Source: Chara braunii
Lineage: Eukaryota > Streptophyta > Charophyceae > Charales > Characeae
Reading direction: 5' to 3'
DNA length: 27,097 bases
NCBI GenBank assembly: GCA_003427395.1
Contig: BFEA01000452.1
Span: forward strand, 1,135,048 to 1,162,144
The notes below the pieces were generated by a model that did not search any database, was not told the DNA's origin, and saw nothing but the letters and a program-made list of their open reading frames with translations. Numbering within the stretch: position 1 is the stretch's first letter; each line of letters begins with the position of its first letter. Shown here piece after piece: positions 17,790-27,068 of the stretch. The position numbers and the translations under genes were made by a program.

Positions 17790-18180
17790 CACAGCACATG
17801 TGGCATTCTGAGTCCGCACGGGCCCTACAGGCCCGACCAGATAGGCTAGGGCACGGAGAGGGGGCACTTTTAGGACCGGTTAGGCCCTGTGTCATCTCGG
17901 CCCAGTCAGGGCCCCGTAGGTTGGTAGGCCAGACAGGACGACAGCCCCTGGCACACGTTTTGGCGCCGGACCCTGAAGGCCGTGCCGTTTGGTGAGGCAC
18001 TGGCCGCTGAGGCCCAGCCTCAGTTTGGGCGCCAGTTTAGGCGCCAAGTTTTGAGATTGAGGCACAGCTGAGGCCGGACCAGCACTATTTATAGGAGCTC
18101 TTCAGTAGTCGACGATAGCGTTAGGTGCTAGCTAGTGCAGCTGTAGAGTAGCGCCAGAGAGAGAGAGAGAGAGAGAGCCA
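17790..18180 (+). mobile_element. LTR-like GGCC-rich sequence with TATA box
   Basis: GGCC-rich stretch (GGCCCTACAGGCCC, GGCGCCAAG) followed by CCAGCACTATTTATAGG, whose TATTTATA at 18086-18093 looks like a core promoter. About 60 bases later come GCGCC and a GA repeat. CCAGCACTATA also precedes the TATA box at 25141, suggesting the two belong to one LTR family. No LTR pair is found. Confidence 0.35.
18156..18177 (+). repeat. (AG)11 microsatellite
   Basis: Perfect run. It is mirrored by the (CT)22 run 93 bases downstream, so the two can pair in a single strand. Confidence 0.95.
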
Positions 18181-18241
18181 GGAACCCCTGAAAGAAGTAT
18201 CGGGGCTTTATGCCTTTTTTTTTTCTTTTTTCTTTTTTTTT

Positions 18242-18261
18242 CCAGAACCTCTTGGTTCTGG
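18242..18261. repeat. Perfect 8-bp hairpin
   Basis: CCAGAACC and GGTTCTGG around a TCTT loop, lying between the AG and CT microsatellites. Confidence 0.8.
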
Positions 18262-18267
18262 CTCCTA

Positions 18268-18270
<3 letters not shown>

Positions 18271-18314
<44 letters not shown>
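18271..18314 (+). repeat. (CT)22 microsatellite
   Basis: Perfect CT run, inverted relative to the AG run at 18156-18177. Confidence 0.97.
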
Positions 18315-18316
<2 letters not shown>

Positions 18317-18434
18317 GCGTAGGGTGTGGCGGAGCCTCCCCCCCCCATAACAAGCCTACTCACCCACGCCGCTCTGCTGTGGTCCGTTAACCTTCAGGAC
18401 ATATACTGGGCATGTCAAACCAGCACCCTCAGCA

Positions 18435-19101
18435 TTGCCTCTCGACAACGTTGGTCCAGGTAGAGTCCGTGTACGATTTCCGACTGCCGATGTTGCAATT
18501 CGCCCAGTTTCCATCGTGTTCCACAACGCTCATGTCCGGATGATTGTGTCTCCCGTACCTACGCAAGAGCAAGGGGTCCACATGGATCCTGTCTTTGATA
18601 ATGATATAATGGAGGATGCAGCAGCCGAGATATTGATGGCACACATTCTTCGTGTTTGGGGTGTGCTTCCTCCTGAAGCAACGCTAGACACCCTTCAGCC
18701 GGCGCCAAAAAGTCAACCAAAGAGCAGACAACTTGTTGTTGACGGCAACATCTTCCTATGATCTCGTGGGCTGTGCGAAAGCTGTCATCAGCCATGGAAG
18801 GGTGGAAGTACCCACAAACACCCAACAGGTAGCTACCAACCAAAGTGTCATCCATCAACACGTTCGTGCGGCAAGCAAACGGTTCGAAACCTGCCTCTGC
18901 ACGTCCGTACAGATCAGACATACGCGAAACATGCGAGTCATGCACGGAACCAGGCGCTATGACACAGACATTGAGCAGTCGACGTTAGAGGAGGACCGAA
19001 AACAACTTCACGACGGGGTAACAACGCCACGTACGATTTCGAGTGGCAACAGCCATTATGAGTCGGAGGAGATGCCCGTCATGAAGCAAAGGAGGTGGTA
19101 A
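18435..19101 (+). pseudogene. Frameshifted orphan ORF before a PPT-like tract
   Basis: Two overlapping frames, 18435-18761 (VRFPTADVAIRPVSIVFHNA; MEDAAAEILMAHILRVWGV) and 18733-19101 (VISHGRVEVPTNTQQVATNQ; ESEEMPVMKQRRW at the end), could be one protein broken near 18750. Composition is ordinary, not low-complexity. No family is recognised. Its stop is immediately followed by a purine tract and TGTAACC, as at the 3' end of an LTR retrotransposon polyprotein, so it is most likely a retroelement C-terminal fragment. Confidence 0.35.
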
Positions 19102-19102
19102 T

Positions 19103-19600
19103 CAAGGGGGGGCGATTGTAACCACGGTACCCATAGGATGGCGGCCACATGCCCTGCTCCACCACTCACCAAATGTGCAAAATGAGAATGAATCTTCCGC
19201 TAGAACGTGGGAAGTTACGCTGCCATTTCCCTACACGCAGCCTAGAACTACCATGCCGCCAAACCTAGTGAGATACACCTTACTCACTCCCGTTTTCGTC
19301 CTCTCCTTGACGTCTCCATGAATCTCCTTTCTTCTCTACCTCCCCATGCACTGCCCCATCTGCCGAACTAAGTCCGCCATTCGATTCGCCCGCGTTCAGA
19401 ACCCCTGTCTAGCACGTTACCCCATCGAAATCCGCCAAGAAACGCTCAAGTTCAGCACCCTCCGCTCCCTCATCTTCCTCTCCCTGTTCATCTTCATCTC
19501 TTGTTCATTCTCGTTGTTGTCAACTCTTCTTCGTCCCCGTCCCTCCATCGCGCAGCGCATCGCATGGTCCGACAACAGCTACGTACACACCAATAAATAA
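19103..19600 (+). mobile_element. Polypurine tract and putative 3' LTR start
   Basis: AATCAAGGGGGGGCG is followed by ATTGTAACCACGG. TGTAAC directly after a G-rich tract is the usual PPT/LTR junction of Ty3-type elements. An AATAAATAAA signal lies near 19592. A copy of the foldback terminal module is embedded at 19173-19225. The LTR end and partner are not seen. Confidence 0.4.
19173..19225 (-). repeat. Solo end of the foldback module
   Basis: ATGTGCAAAATGAGAATGAA, then TCTTCCGC, then TAGAACGTGGGAAG and GCTGCCA. It is colinear with the reverse complement of the left arm at 3509-3561 and with 4217-4253, with scattered substitutions. No opposing arm is nearby. Confidence 0.7.
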
Positions 19601-19807
19601 AACAAAAATCACCACACGGTCTGTCGGACCACCCGCTTTTGCCACCGGGTCGAGTACAATAACATCCGCTCAGGGCATACTCACACTACCACTATCCCGA
19701 ATTCATCTAGCCTCTACGGCAATCGAATTCAGGTGCGCCCTGCTTCACCCAGCAATGGGCGGCGACCTTGAGATACCATCATCGAACTGACCAGCCCAAG
19801 GTAATTC
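19601..19807. other. No gene recognised
   Basis: Nothing recognised; possible continuation of the LTR-like sequence. Confidence 0.4.
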
Positions 19808-20347
19808 AGAATTGTAGTATTGGCCGGGGAAAGACATCGAAGTGGTTAGTGAATGTTGATAGGAATGGGAAGCTGGATAATTGATTCTCTATTTTTTCCC
19901 GGCCTTAGAGTCTTGGCCTAACTCAGTTGGTAAGGCACGCAAGTGGCATTCAGGAGGTCGTGGGTTCAATCCCCATTGGCCTCATGTATCTTCCTGGGCA
20001 TGCGTGGCGCCTGCCACCTGATGGGCATTGAGCAGAGTCTGCTGATGTTCGTAGGGGAGGGGACCTGAGGGGAGGCACAGGGATTGGTCCTGTTGGCATG
20101 GTCCCTGATGCTACCAGCTGTCCCCTAGCCGGTATCGCTCACCTGCAGGTCGGGAGTAGCCCCCGCATGTTCTCTCGTGAACACGGTTCTGGCTGCCACG
20201 GGGTTCCCCATATGCCCACAATTAGGAGTAGTGGTAGGTAGGTTGTGTGAGGTGAAATTGAGAGAAGAACATAGCTTCTTAAGAAGAAAAAAAGAATGGA
20301 TTCTCTACTTTTTCCCCAAAAATAATAAAATAAAGAATTGTAGTATT
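19808..20347 (+). mobile_element. Possible outer A-tailed insertion hosting the SINE
   Basis: AGAATTGTAGTATT occurs at 19808-19821 and again at 20334-20347. The second copy is directly preceded by an A-rich tail (CAAAAATAATAAAATAA). These look like target-site duplication and tail of an insertion beginning GGCCGGGGAAAG, in which AAGTGGTTAG resembles an A box. Without the nested SINE the outer element is only about 95 bp, so it may be truncated. Confidence 0.4.
19879..20316 (+). mobile_element. tRNA-derived SINE with target-site duplications
   Basis: The body is 19901-20294. Its head carries an A box (CTAACTCAGTTGG, 19918-19930) and a B box (GGTTCAATCCC, 19963-19973) with tRNA spacing, but the acceptor arms do not pair, so it is a tRNA-derived promoter rather than a tRNA gene. 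The unrelated body ends in an A-rich tail (AAGAAGAAAAAAAG, 20281-20294). Flanking direct repeats at 19879-19900 and 20295-20316 match at 20 of 22 positions and share GATTCTCTA and TTTTTCCC. This is the signature of LINE-mediated insertion. Two substitutions suggest moderate age. Confidence 0.85.
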
Positions 20348-21440
20348 TATTTCAACACCGTGTTCAGACACCGGTCTTTATTTCAACAGTCCGCGGTTGT
20401 ATCAAAACAAAACCGGGGTGTCCCATGCAGCTGCTCGCTTCTCGGTTCCTCCATGCTCCGTCCCACTTGTTGCTTGTTAGCCTCGAACCCCCGACCTATG
20501 GCTCCTTCTAGCACCCGCCAGTGTTAGTGGTGCTGATAAGAGCAGACACCACTAGCACCTGGGGAGAGGCTCCATCTATTGGTGGGGAGCATCACCTGCT
20601 GGAAAGCGGGTCCAGCGTCCCATATACAGATTTAACTGTTTGTACAGACAATTGGTAGTAACGGCTGTTGGGTGCTTACCCCTTCGCCGTAGAAGGAAAT
20701 ATGCTAGAGCTACACAACTACCAAGTAGCCTGGTTTGATTGCCTACATGCTCGGTGCCTTAATTGATACAACCATGTTCACATTCGGGACAAGCTGTGTC
20801 CTACTCCCCCCTCAGCCCACTGGACTAAGCCAAGGCTAGGTAGGCCGCAGCTAACCCAAGCCTGCTAGTTAACCCCGTGGCCTGCTGGCTTCAGAGTTCA
20901 CGCATGCCTAGGTTTTCAAGGCGTTGTACTCCAGCTGCCCATCACATGCAGTGCGCGGCTCACCGTCCACTTTAAAGGTCTTCCCCGGTGAACTCGGGTG
21001 CAATCCCAATCGCACATCGGATCCTCCACGATCCGATCTCACCGGACATTTGCCAAGGCAAAGCGTTCCCTACACGGTTGAGGCAAGGTCCTAACTCACC
21101 CGCGACGGGCTTTACTAAACGGCCTGACTGGGTCACATAAATAAACTAAGAAACTTCAAGGTCCAACAACAAAATATAATCAAACAAGAACAAACAAACA
21201 ACGAAAAACAAAAGGATATCACGGTTACGACATCTTCACACGTGCACTTGCCGCGCCTCAATCCATGTGAGACCGTCAGTTCCCCGTCAACCGGATGGTC
21301 GACGGGCAATCGGTAATCTAGCACGTGTTGCAATAATGCGTGCTCACACACACTCTCTAATCAACGTCAACACACACTCTCTAATCGAACGTCAATCGCC
21401 CTCGACCTTAGTGACAACTAAGGCTATCGGGGCGCATGTA
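20348..21440. other. No gene recognised; weak minus-strand B box
   Basis: On the minus strand GGGTTCGAGGC (20481-20491) matches a pol III B box, and CACTGGCGGGTGCTAG lies upstream at tRNA-like distance, but no convincing A box or acceptor stem forms. The rest shows no coding sequence or clear repeat. Confidence 0.35.
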
Positions 21441-21795
21441 AGACGAGGCCGATGTGCCAATCATTTCTCGCATTGTCACGGCCGCACCCTCGGCGACCTG
21501 CAAAAGCCACGATCGGGCTGCTTTTTCTCAGCGTCACAATTTGGTTGGGCTCAGGGATGAGGAGCGTGCCGCTGAAATTGAACCCCCCCTCAAGGCCATG
21601 CTCAAAGACCTCAATGTATCTGAAGTCATCCGATCATTTTGACGATAACACCTTCCCCACTTGCCACCGTCTATGCATAGGCATGTCCAGTCTAGGACAG
21701 GCTCACAACCGGTCTAGCCGGCCTTGTTCCCTATTGCGCATTGCTCCCACAGCCCAACACCGACCACTCCCAGAGGATTTTGTCCCCTCTTGTGA

Positions 21796-22044
21796 AAAGT
21801 TGGCCAGATTGATCTTCATAGTGGTTACCATTTGACCCACGTTGCCACAAAGGATCAGGCAAAAAACGCCTTTCTACCGTGCTTTGGCCGCTACAAGTTC
21901 ATGGTGATGCCTTTCGACCTCACCAACACGCCTGCCACTTCCCAGACAACAATGAATGATATCTTTAACAACATCTTTGAAGACTTGGATGGCATCTTGA
22001 TCTGCAGTTGTACCTTAGAGGAGCAGTTTCTACACCTTCGGGTC
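21796..22044 (+). pseudogene. pol: RT palm fragment of element 2
   Basis: KVGQIDLHSGYH, CFGRYKFMVMPFDLTNTPAT and TTMNDIFNNIF are Ty3 RT motifs in order. They are followed by LDGILICSCTLEEQFLHLR, where the catalytic YLDD should be and one Asp is replaced by Gly, with the Tyr missing. The frame is open from just after TGA 21793-21795. RT would copy element RNA into DNA; this one lacks the active site. Confidence 0.8.
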
Positions 22045-22149
22045 GCACCTGTCACTTCTGCTTGCCAAGCGGATTGTACTCATTGTCTGTGCATCAATTA
22101 CCGCGCTCTTAACCACTACACGGTTAAAAACAACTATCACATGACTTGA
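22045..22149 (+). pseudogene. RT N-terminal motif displaced downstream
   Basis: QADCTHCLCINYRALNHYTV followed by KNNYHM is the RT segment that normally precedes the IDLRSGYH motif (compare the family pattern CIDYRALN.T.KN.YP). Here it lies after the active-site region in the same reading frame. The order is thus permuted. Confidence 0.7.
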
Positions 22150-22209
22150 GTTTTGCAACATATGTGCCAGATTAAAGCAGCACGATATGGTTCCTTCATA
22201 CACCCTAGG

Positions 22210-22960
22210 TGAGAACGGTCTTTTCTATTGGGATGGCATTTGCAACAAACAATAGCCACATGTATGTGTTCCCTCCACTGGTCGGCTCCGTGTTCAGGTG
22301 GTCGCAGAGTTCCATGATATACAGGCTGCAGGTCATCTGGGTTGTAAAAAGACCTAGGATAATATCTCCCACATTAACACTTGGCCTCATACACTGGACT
22401 TCAGTCTAAGCTACATTCATAAGGTCCGCACTTGCCACGAGGTGAATTGTTCGGGCCATCGTCTGTATGGGTTGCTCCTACCTCTTTTGATGTCGGACTT
22501 CCGTTGTCAGTCAATTTCTATGGACTTCATTGGACCCCTCCATTATTCCCGACAGTGGTGACACTGCTATCCTCGATTCCTTGTCATCATCAATCAGCTC
22601 ATGAAGCACACACATTTTATCTCGACCCGCTGCGCTAGTGACGCCTGTGCTATCACTAACCTATTCTTTACACAAGTCGTGGTATATCACATCCTCCATG
22701 AGATCATTGTTTCTGACCCTAACCCATGCCTTACAAGCACAATCTGTTGATGCTTACATGAGGTGGATGACTCCCACCTCCACTTCTCCTCATCCTACCA
22801 TCCCCGTACGAATGAGCACATGGAGCTCACCTACTAAACCGTATGGATGTTGCCATCCTGCTATGACCCGACTGTCATCCTCGAGTGCCCGCATATTTCC
22901 TTCGGCCATCGTAGATTTGTCCGAGCATGTTGTCTTGCACTTAACTTTAGGATTGTCGAG
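22210..22960 (+). pseudogene. int: Integrase remnant of element 2
   Basis: Pieces in different frames: the zinc-binding region (ENGLFYWDG; EFHDIQAAGHLGCKKT; TCHEVNCSGHRLYGLL), the first catalytic Asp in SISMDFIGPL, then LVIINQLMKHTHFI, and IIVSDPNPCLTST, which matches the SDRDPRFTS motif. SYHPRTNEHMELTY follows, matching YHPQTDGQTE. Many frameshifts and stops leave it non-functional. Confidence 0.75.
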
Positions 22961-23004
22961 ATGACCTCCTTTTCAGGCCACTCACGTTCGAGTTTAGCTG
23001 CTGC

Positions 23005-23277
23005 ATGGCCAATCGCCCCAACCGATCGAGAATGGATCACTCATTCAAAGTTAGTGATGTGGTGCTCGTGGACACCTACCACTTGAAGCTTGAAGCAGAT
23101 ACGGTTTGGGAGTTCTCATGTCGCTTCTTCAACCCATACCGTATCCTACAGGTCGTCGGTCCTTATATTGGGGATTATCTTGTCAACATCCTAGTGAATC
23201 TGGTTGATTATGTTGTTGCGCTCATGTACACGATGTCAGTCACGTCTCCTTGTTGCACCATTATCAGAGCAATTTGT
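23005..23277 (+). pseudogene. Integrase C-terminal domain of element 2
   Basis: SFKVSDVVLVDTYHLKLEAD and FSCRFFNPYRILQVVGPYIG fit the F.VGD.VLL...L and PRFIGPF.VL pattern of chromovirus integrase C-termini, the domain lost to the gap in element 1. Confidence 0.7.
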
Positions 23278-23311
23278 TAGATGTAGATATGTGTGCTCTC
23301 CACCCATGATG

Positions 23312-23430
23312 ATACCCCTGCACGCGTTGAGTATCTTGCACGTCTGAAGGCAGTGAAGGGTTACACTGATCACCAAACTACTTGGGAGCCCTTGAGCACT
23401 TGTAGCATGCTACTCCTTCGGGCTTAGGAT
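23312..23430 (+). pseudogene. Chromodomain remnant of element 2
   Basis: ARVEYLARLKAVKGYTDHQT followed by TWEPLST corresponds to RIEYLVRWKGYPDEEATWEP in element 1, with three residues inserted and the Trp of VRW lost. A stop follows. Confidence 0.7.
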
Positions 23431-23689
23431 CATAATAAGAATGTATTTAATCTTACTTGAGTCGTTCTTCAGCCATAGACAGATAATTACTTGCATCCGC
23501 AGTTCTTCCGTCGTAGCCATGCGCATTACAATGATTGACCCTCTACTCTCCTTGCTTTCCTTGCACTGACTCATGCTTACAGGTAAACTGTCAGCATCGC
23601 CATTTCAAAACATCAGCATTTGAACTCCCCTTTGACGGCATACCTCAGGACTCCATCGACTCCTACTTCAGCGACTTGGACTACTGCAT

Positions 23690-24125
23690 TAGTTGCATTT
23701 ATTTTGGACGTGACTCCTCCACGCCATCATGCGGTACTGGAGCTTACCCTGTATATTACCTCTTTGTGTCACATGATGGTTCTCCCTTCATTGCATTCAG
23801 CTAGTGGTCCCGACTTAGGCTCTCCCTTTGTAGCAAGCAGGCATATGGGTTGTAGCGTTATCCTAGCATCCCCATTTCTTAGTCTAACTCCCTCCCTATC
23901 TGCAAGTTGTCTGCATTATCCCCTCACGGCCTCGCCCATTATATTAATTTCCTTGCGTTGGCCTTGCCTTTAGTTAGGCATCTCATTCTGTTCTAGGATC
24001 ACTTTTCCTGGTAGACCCCATATGGTGTCATCCCTATGTTGAGCATTAACTGCCGTGATGGTTGATCTATTAGGGCCATTGGTTTTGTTTTGTACTGCCC
24101 ATCCCCTTGAGCCCGATGACCTGCC
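23690..24125 (+). repeat. 3' region of element 2 shared with element 1
   Basis: Colinear with 11941-12365 (GGACGTGACTCC, CCTGTATATT, CATGATGGTTCTC, TTAGGCAT, CATTGGTTTTG). Confidence 0.7.
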
Positions 24126-24798
24126 CCATTGTTGCATGTGACTGCCCCTTGGAGTTTCGATTCTTAGGCTGCACTGACCCCTCCCAGCATATGTGATTAC
24201 CGGAATTTACCGCACTGCTACTACACATTGTGACATATTTCTGCTTTTGCAACACTGAGGTAGTTTTGCCTTCAGAACTCTTAGGATTGTATGTCATTTC
24301 ATTTCTTGCTGATAGTTAGCACTTGTATACTAGACGTTTGTTGTTTTCTTGGTGGACATGTTGTAGCTTAGGCTGGATTGCATCTGCTTCCCATGGCACT
24401 TGCTCTGCATCCTGGATGTTAGCATAGATGTTTGCCGAGTTCCTTTATTTTTGCCGATGGCGTGTTTATGGTTTTTGAGGTCTACTACAGGTTCAGCGTA
24501 TTATTCCGTGCAGCACGGGTGTCAGCACCAGCTAGTCTAGTCCACCCAATCGGCTGGGGGTATAGCCCAGCTGCAGTTTGTCTGTTTGCACATTCTGCTA
24601 AAAGGGCCTTTACCCGATTCAGACCCTGCCTGACGAATGCAGCATATTGGGGTCACTCGCCCAAAGCCCAACTCGTGAGAAGCAGATCAAGAGACGTGTT
24701 CTCTGGGTCAAAAGTCACATCCTAACTAAAGCAAAAGACAATGTCAAAGGTCACAGTTGTGCCCTTGGACGAATAGATGAAGTATTCAATTGTGGGAG
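24126..24798. other. No gene recognised
   Basis: Short frames only; no domain. GCTGGGGGTATAGCCCAGC at 24553-24571 is a small palindrome. Confidence 0.4.
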
Positions 24799-24945
24799 TC
24801 ACATCTGTTCATCCAGGGGGTGTGCAGGTTATGTCTGTTCATACAAGAGATGTGTCTGTTCGTACAGTATGTGTGCCTGTTCAAAAGGAGTCATGCAATA
24901 TGTGTGTCTGTTCGAGCAGTAGGTGTGCCTTTTCAAAAGAAGTCA
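24799..24945 (+). repeat. Degenerate TGTGTCTGTTCR repeats
   Basis: Five to six irregular units of 20-30 bases built on (TG)TGTCTGTTC, each followed by AYACAG, GAGCAG or AAAAGGAGTC. Located about 200-340 bp before a TATA box, like enhancer repeats of an LTR U3 region. Confidence 0.6.
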
Positions 24946-25330
24946 AAGAGATAAAGTCCCAGTCAAGATTCAAGTCAAAAGGAGAGTCTAGATAAAGACT
25001 GAAAGTCCGAAATTAAGGCCTGAAGGCTGCAGCAACAGTGACCCCTGAGGATGAGGGTCTGGGACACACTCCACAGAGGCTGGGACTGGGAAAGGACCCA
25101 AGACAGACTGAATTCAGACCTCACAAGGGAAGGCCAGCACTATAAAGAATGAGGCAGCCTCCCCACAAGCAAAGTCTCCATTAGCATTGATGCGTGGAAG
25201 TGTTGAGGCACTTGTGCGCTATAGTGCAGGGAGAGGCGCTGGCTGAAGGAGAGCTGCGCCAGAAGGAAGGGAAGCTGGGCGCTGGCTGCAGGGAAGCCAT
25301 AGCTGCGCCAGCCTGTGTTAGTATAGTAGT
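24946..25330 (+). mobile_element. LTR-like promoter region
   Basis: GGCCAGCACTATAAAGAATG contains TATAAAG at 25141-25147; initiation would be expected near 25172. The preceding CCAGCACTAT is shared with the TATA region at 18086. Together with the upstream repeats this resembles U3/R of an LTR. LTR ends and partner were not identified. Confidence 0.35.
25235..25311 (+). repeat. Duplicated hairpin GGCGCTGGCTG ... GCTGCGCCAG
   Basis: Units 25235-25262 and 25278-25311 both start GGCGCTGGCTG and end AGCTGCGCCAG, giving self-complementary ends around an AGG-rich centre. Confidence 0.7.
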
Positions 25331-26407
25331 AGAAGGGATTAGTAGTAGGATTTCAGTGAGTAGCATTCAGAGTAGATTCTCGTAGACAGGGAGTGAGCAT
25401 ACGTGGTGAGACAAGGGAACCAGGACAAAGATCCTGAGAGAGAAGAAGGAGAGAGAGATAAGGTTATGACATTGGACATGGTGGATACTTACCTGTTGGC
25501 GCCATACTTGTGGTCTGGAGCAGACGCTGGCTGAGTCAGGCCCTGTGTGTATGATTGAATGAGGGAGAGACTTGTATTCTGTGGGCGCTGAACTCTTGAG
25601 CTCGAGATACTCTTGTATAATGTGATTTTGATAATACAAGCTGCGCTATCTGGTTCTCATCTCATCTCGACTTGGCTTTGTGTGAAGCTACTCAATCTGT
25701 GTGATGACATTTGTGCATGTGAAATGATACACTCCAGCAAGTGTGAACAGTCAGGTTCCTTGCACTGCATTGTGAGTCTTGGAGTATCTCGTGTGCAGTG
25801 TGAGCTTGGTGTGTGCTGTGTGTTGTGGTCTCCATGCTTGACTGCCTTCCTTCTTCATCACCATCACCCACCATCTCTCTTTCTTCTTCACGATAGGAGA
25901 GGATATGCCATCCTGACAGGTACTGTCACAACTTGCCTTCCCTGCAACTCTAATTTCCAACTCGTCCCCTAGTTTGTACTATGTGCTCTTGCATTAGAAA
26001 TTATTTCTTGAAGCTCTCCATAAGGGTGTTTCAGATGTGCAGGATTTGATCTCTGTTTATTTTTGGTATTGTTTTTCCCATCCAGCCTGTATTTTTGTTT
26101 CAATCATCTTCGTGGCTTCCTCCAATGATTCCTCCTGTGGTGTCTTCATTTTACTTATGGTTTCCCTGCATCTGGCTCTCCAGATAACTCGCATTGTCTT
26201 TCTTCGCAGCACGTGCATGATTTTCCATTGTCTTGAATCCACTCACTCTCATGTGTCTTTCACCGCTGGGAATGTAGTCTGAGATTCTGAGTACAATCCT
26301 TCCATCACAGAAACAATTGCTCCAATTGTTACCATCTTGGCCAATTTGGAAGTACACATTCATGAGAAAGTACAATGTCGTTCAATTGCAAAAAGAAATG
26401 AATGAAC
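25331..26407. other. No gene recognised
   Basis: Short frames on both strands, no recognised domain. The first 300 bases may be the rest of the LTR-like sequence. Confidence 0.4.
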
Positions 26408-27045
26408 TTGATGCGAGGATCTGGGTCCCCGGCAGGCCTAAGGGGCCCTTCAGCAAATGTGCCCGCCCTAAGTGAGGGCGGGCCAAACAAATTACGAGAG
26501 GCCCTTGCTGTCAATTCTGTATTTGGGGTCCAGGCAGTTTCGTCGCACCAGTTGGTTGAAGGAAAACACAGGCCGAGTAGCGTGGAAAGTCCCAGGCCTT
26601 CTAGGCCTTTCTGAAAGCACAGGCCCTGGGCGAGATTCACAGCCTCATACACAGACAGTTGGGAGGCCCAACCGAATGAGGCCCAGTAGCTGCACCAGAG
26701 GCGCAACATCCTGGGGCCTACCGGAAGCTTCTGGGCCCAGGCAAGTCCAGCCAGGCTGCCGAATGAGGCAGGCTCTTTCCTTATAGGAAAGAGCTCGCTG
26801 CCTGGCCAGACATTCGGGCACTCGCATGCTGGTGGCAGCGCTGCTGGAGCTGAAGCTCATGGGCTGCTGCTAGCGCCGAGGGGCGAGGTACAGGCACGTG
26901 CGGTCGTGCAGGGAGCAGGGCGTTGCTGAGGGCAGCGCCATAGCCCAGCCTCCATAGCTGGCAGGGCTTGGATGTACAGTGAGGCGCAGGGGTGGTCTTC
27001 GAGTGTACAACAAAGGGAGACGTGGGAGAGAGTCAAGGGGGAGAG
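26408..27045 (-). repeat. Dispersed repeat, right copy (inverted)
   Basis: Reverse complement matches 41-582 as described there. The GC hairpin is longer and better here (GCCCGCCCT 26461-26469 with AGGGCGGGC 26475-26483), so this copy may be nearer the ancestral form. It also holds about 80 bases absent from the left copy. Confidence 0.8.
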
Positions 27046-27050
27046 AGAAG

Positions 27051-27068
27051 GATGATGATGATGATGAT
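27051..27068 (+). repeat. (GAT)6 microsatellite
   Basis: Perfect run just beyond the right copy of the dispersed repeat; a longer (GAT)14 is at 2584. Confidence 0.95.

Larger units (their letters stand above)
21440..24125 (+). mobile_element. Element 2: heavily decayed chromovirus, relative of element 1
   Basis: RT, integrase and chromodomain fragments in several frames on the plus strand, plus a 3' region homologous to that of element 1. Shared junction text includes the region between RNase H and integrase (VPSTG, then AEFH-) and CHEVNC/CQEVNS. Gag, protease and RNase H were not found. Many stops and shifts make it older than element 1. Confidence 0.8.

Noticed and set aside
19911-19983. 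Functional tRNA gene
   Set aside because: A and B boxes are good, but the acceptor stem and part of the D stem do not pair, and the sequence is the head of an A-tailed repeat with target-site duplications.
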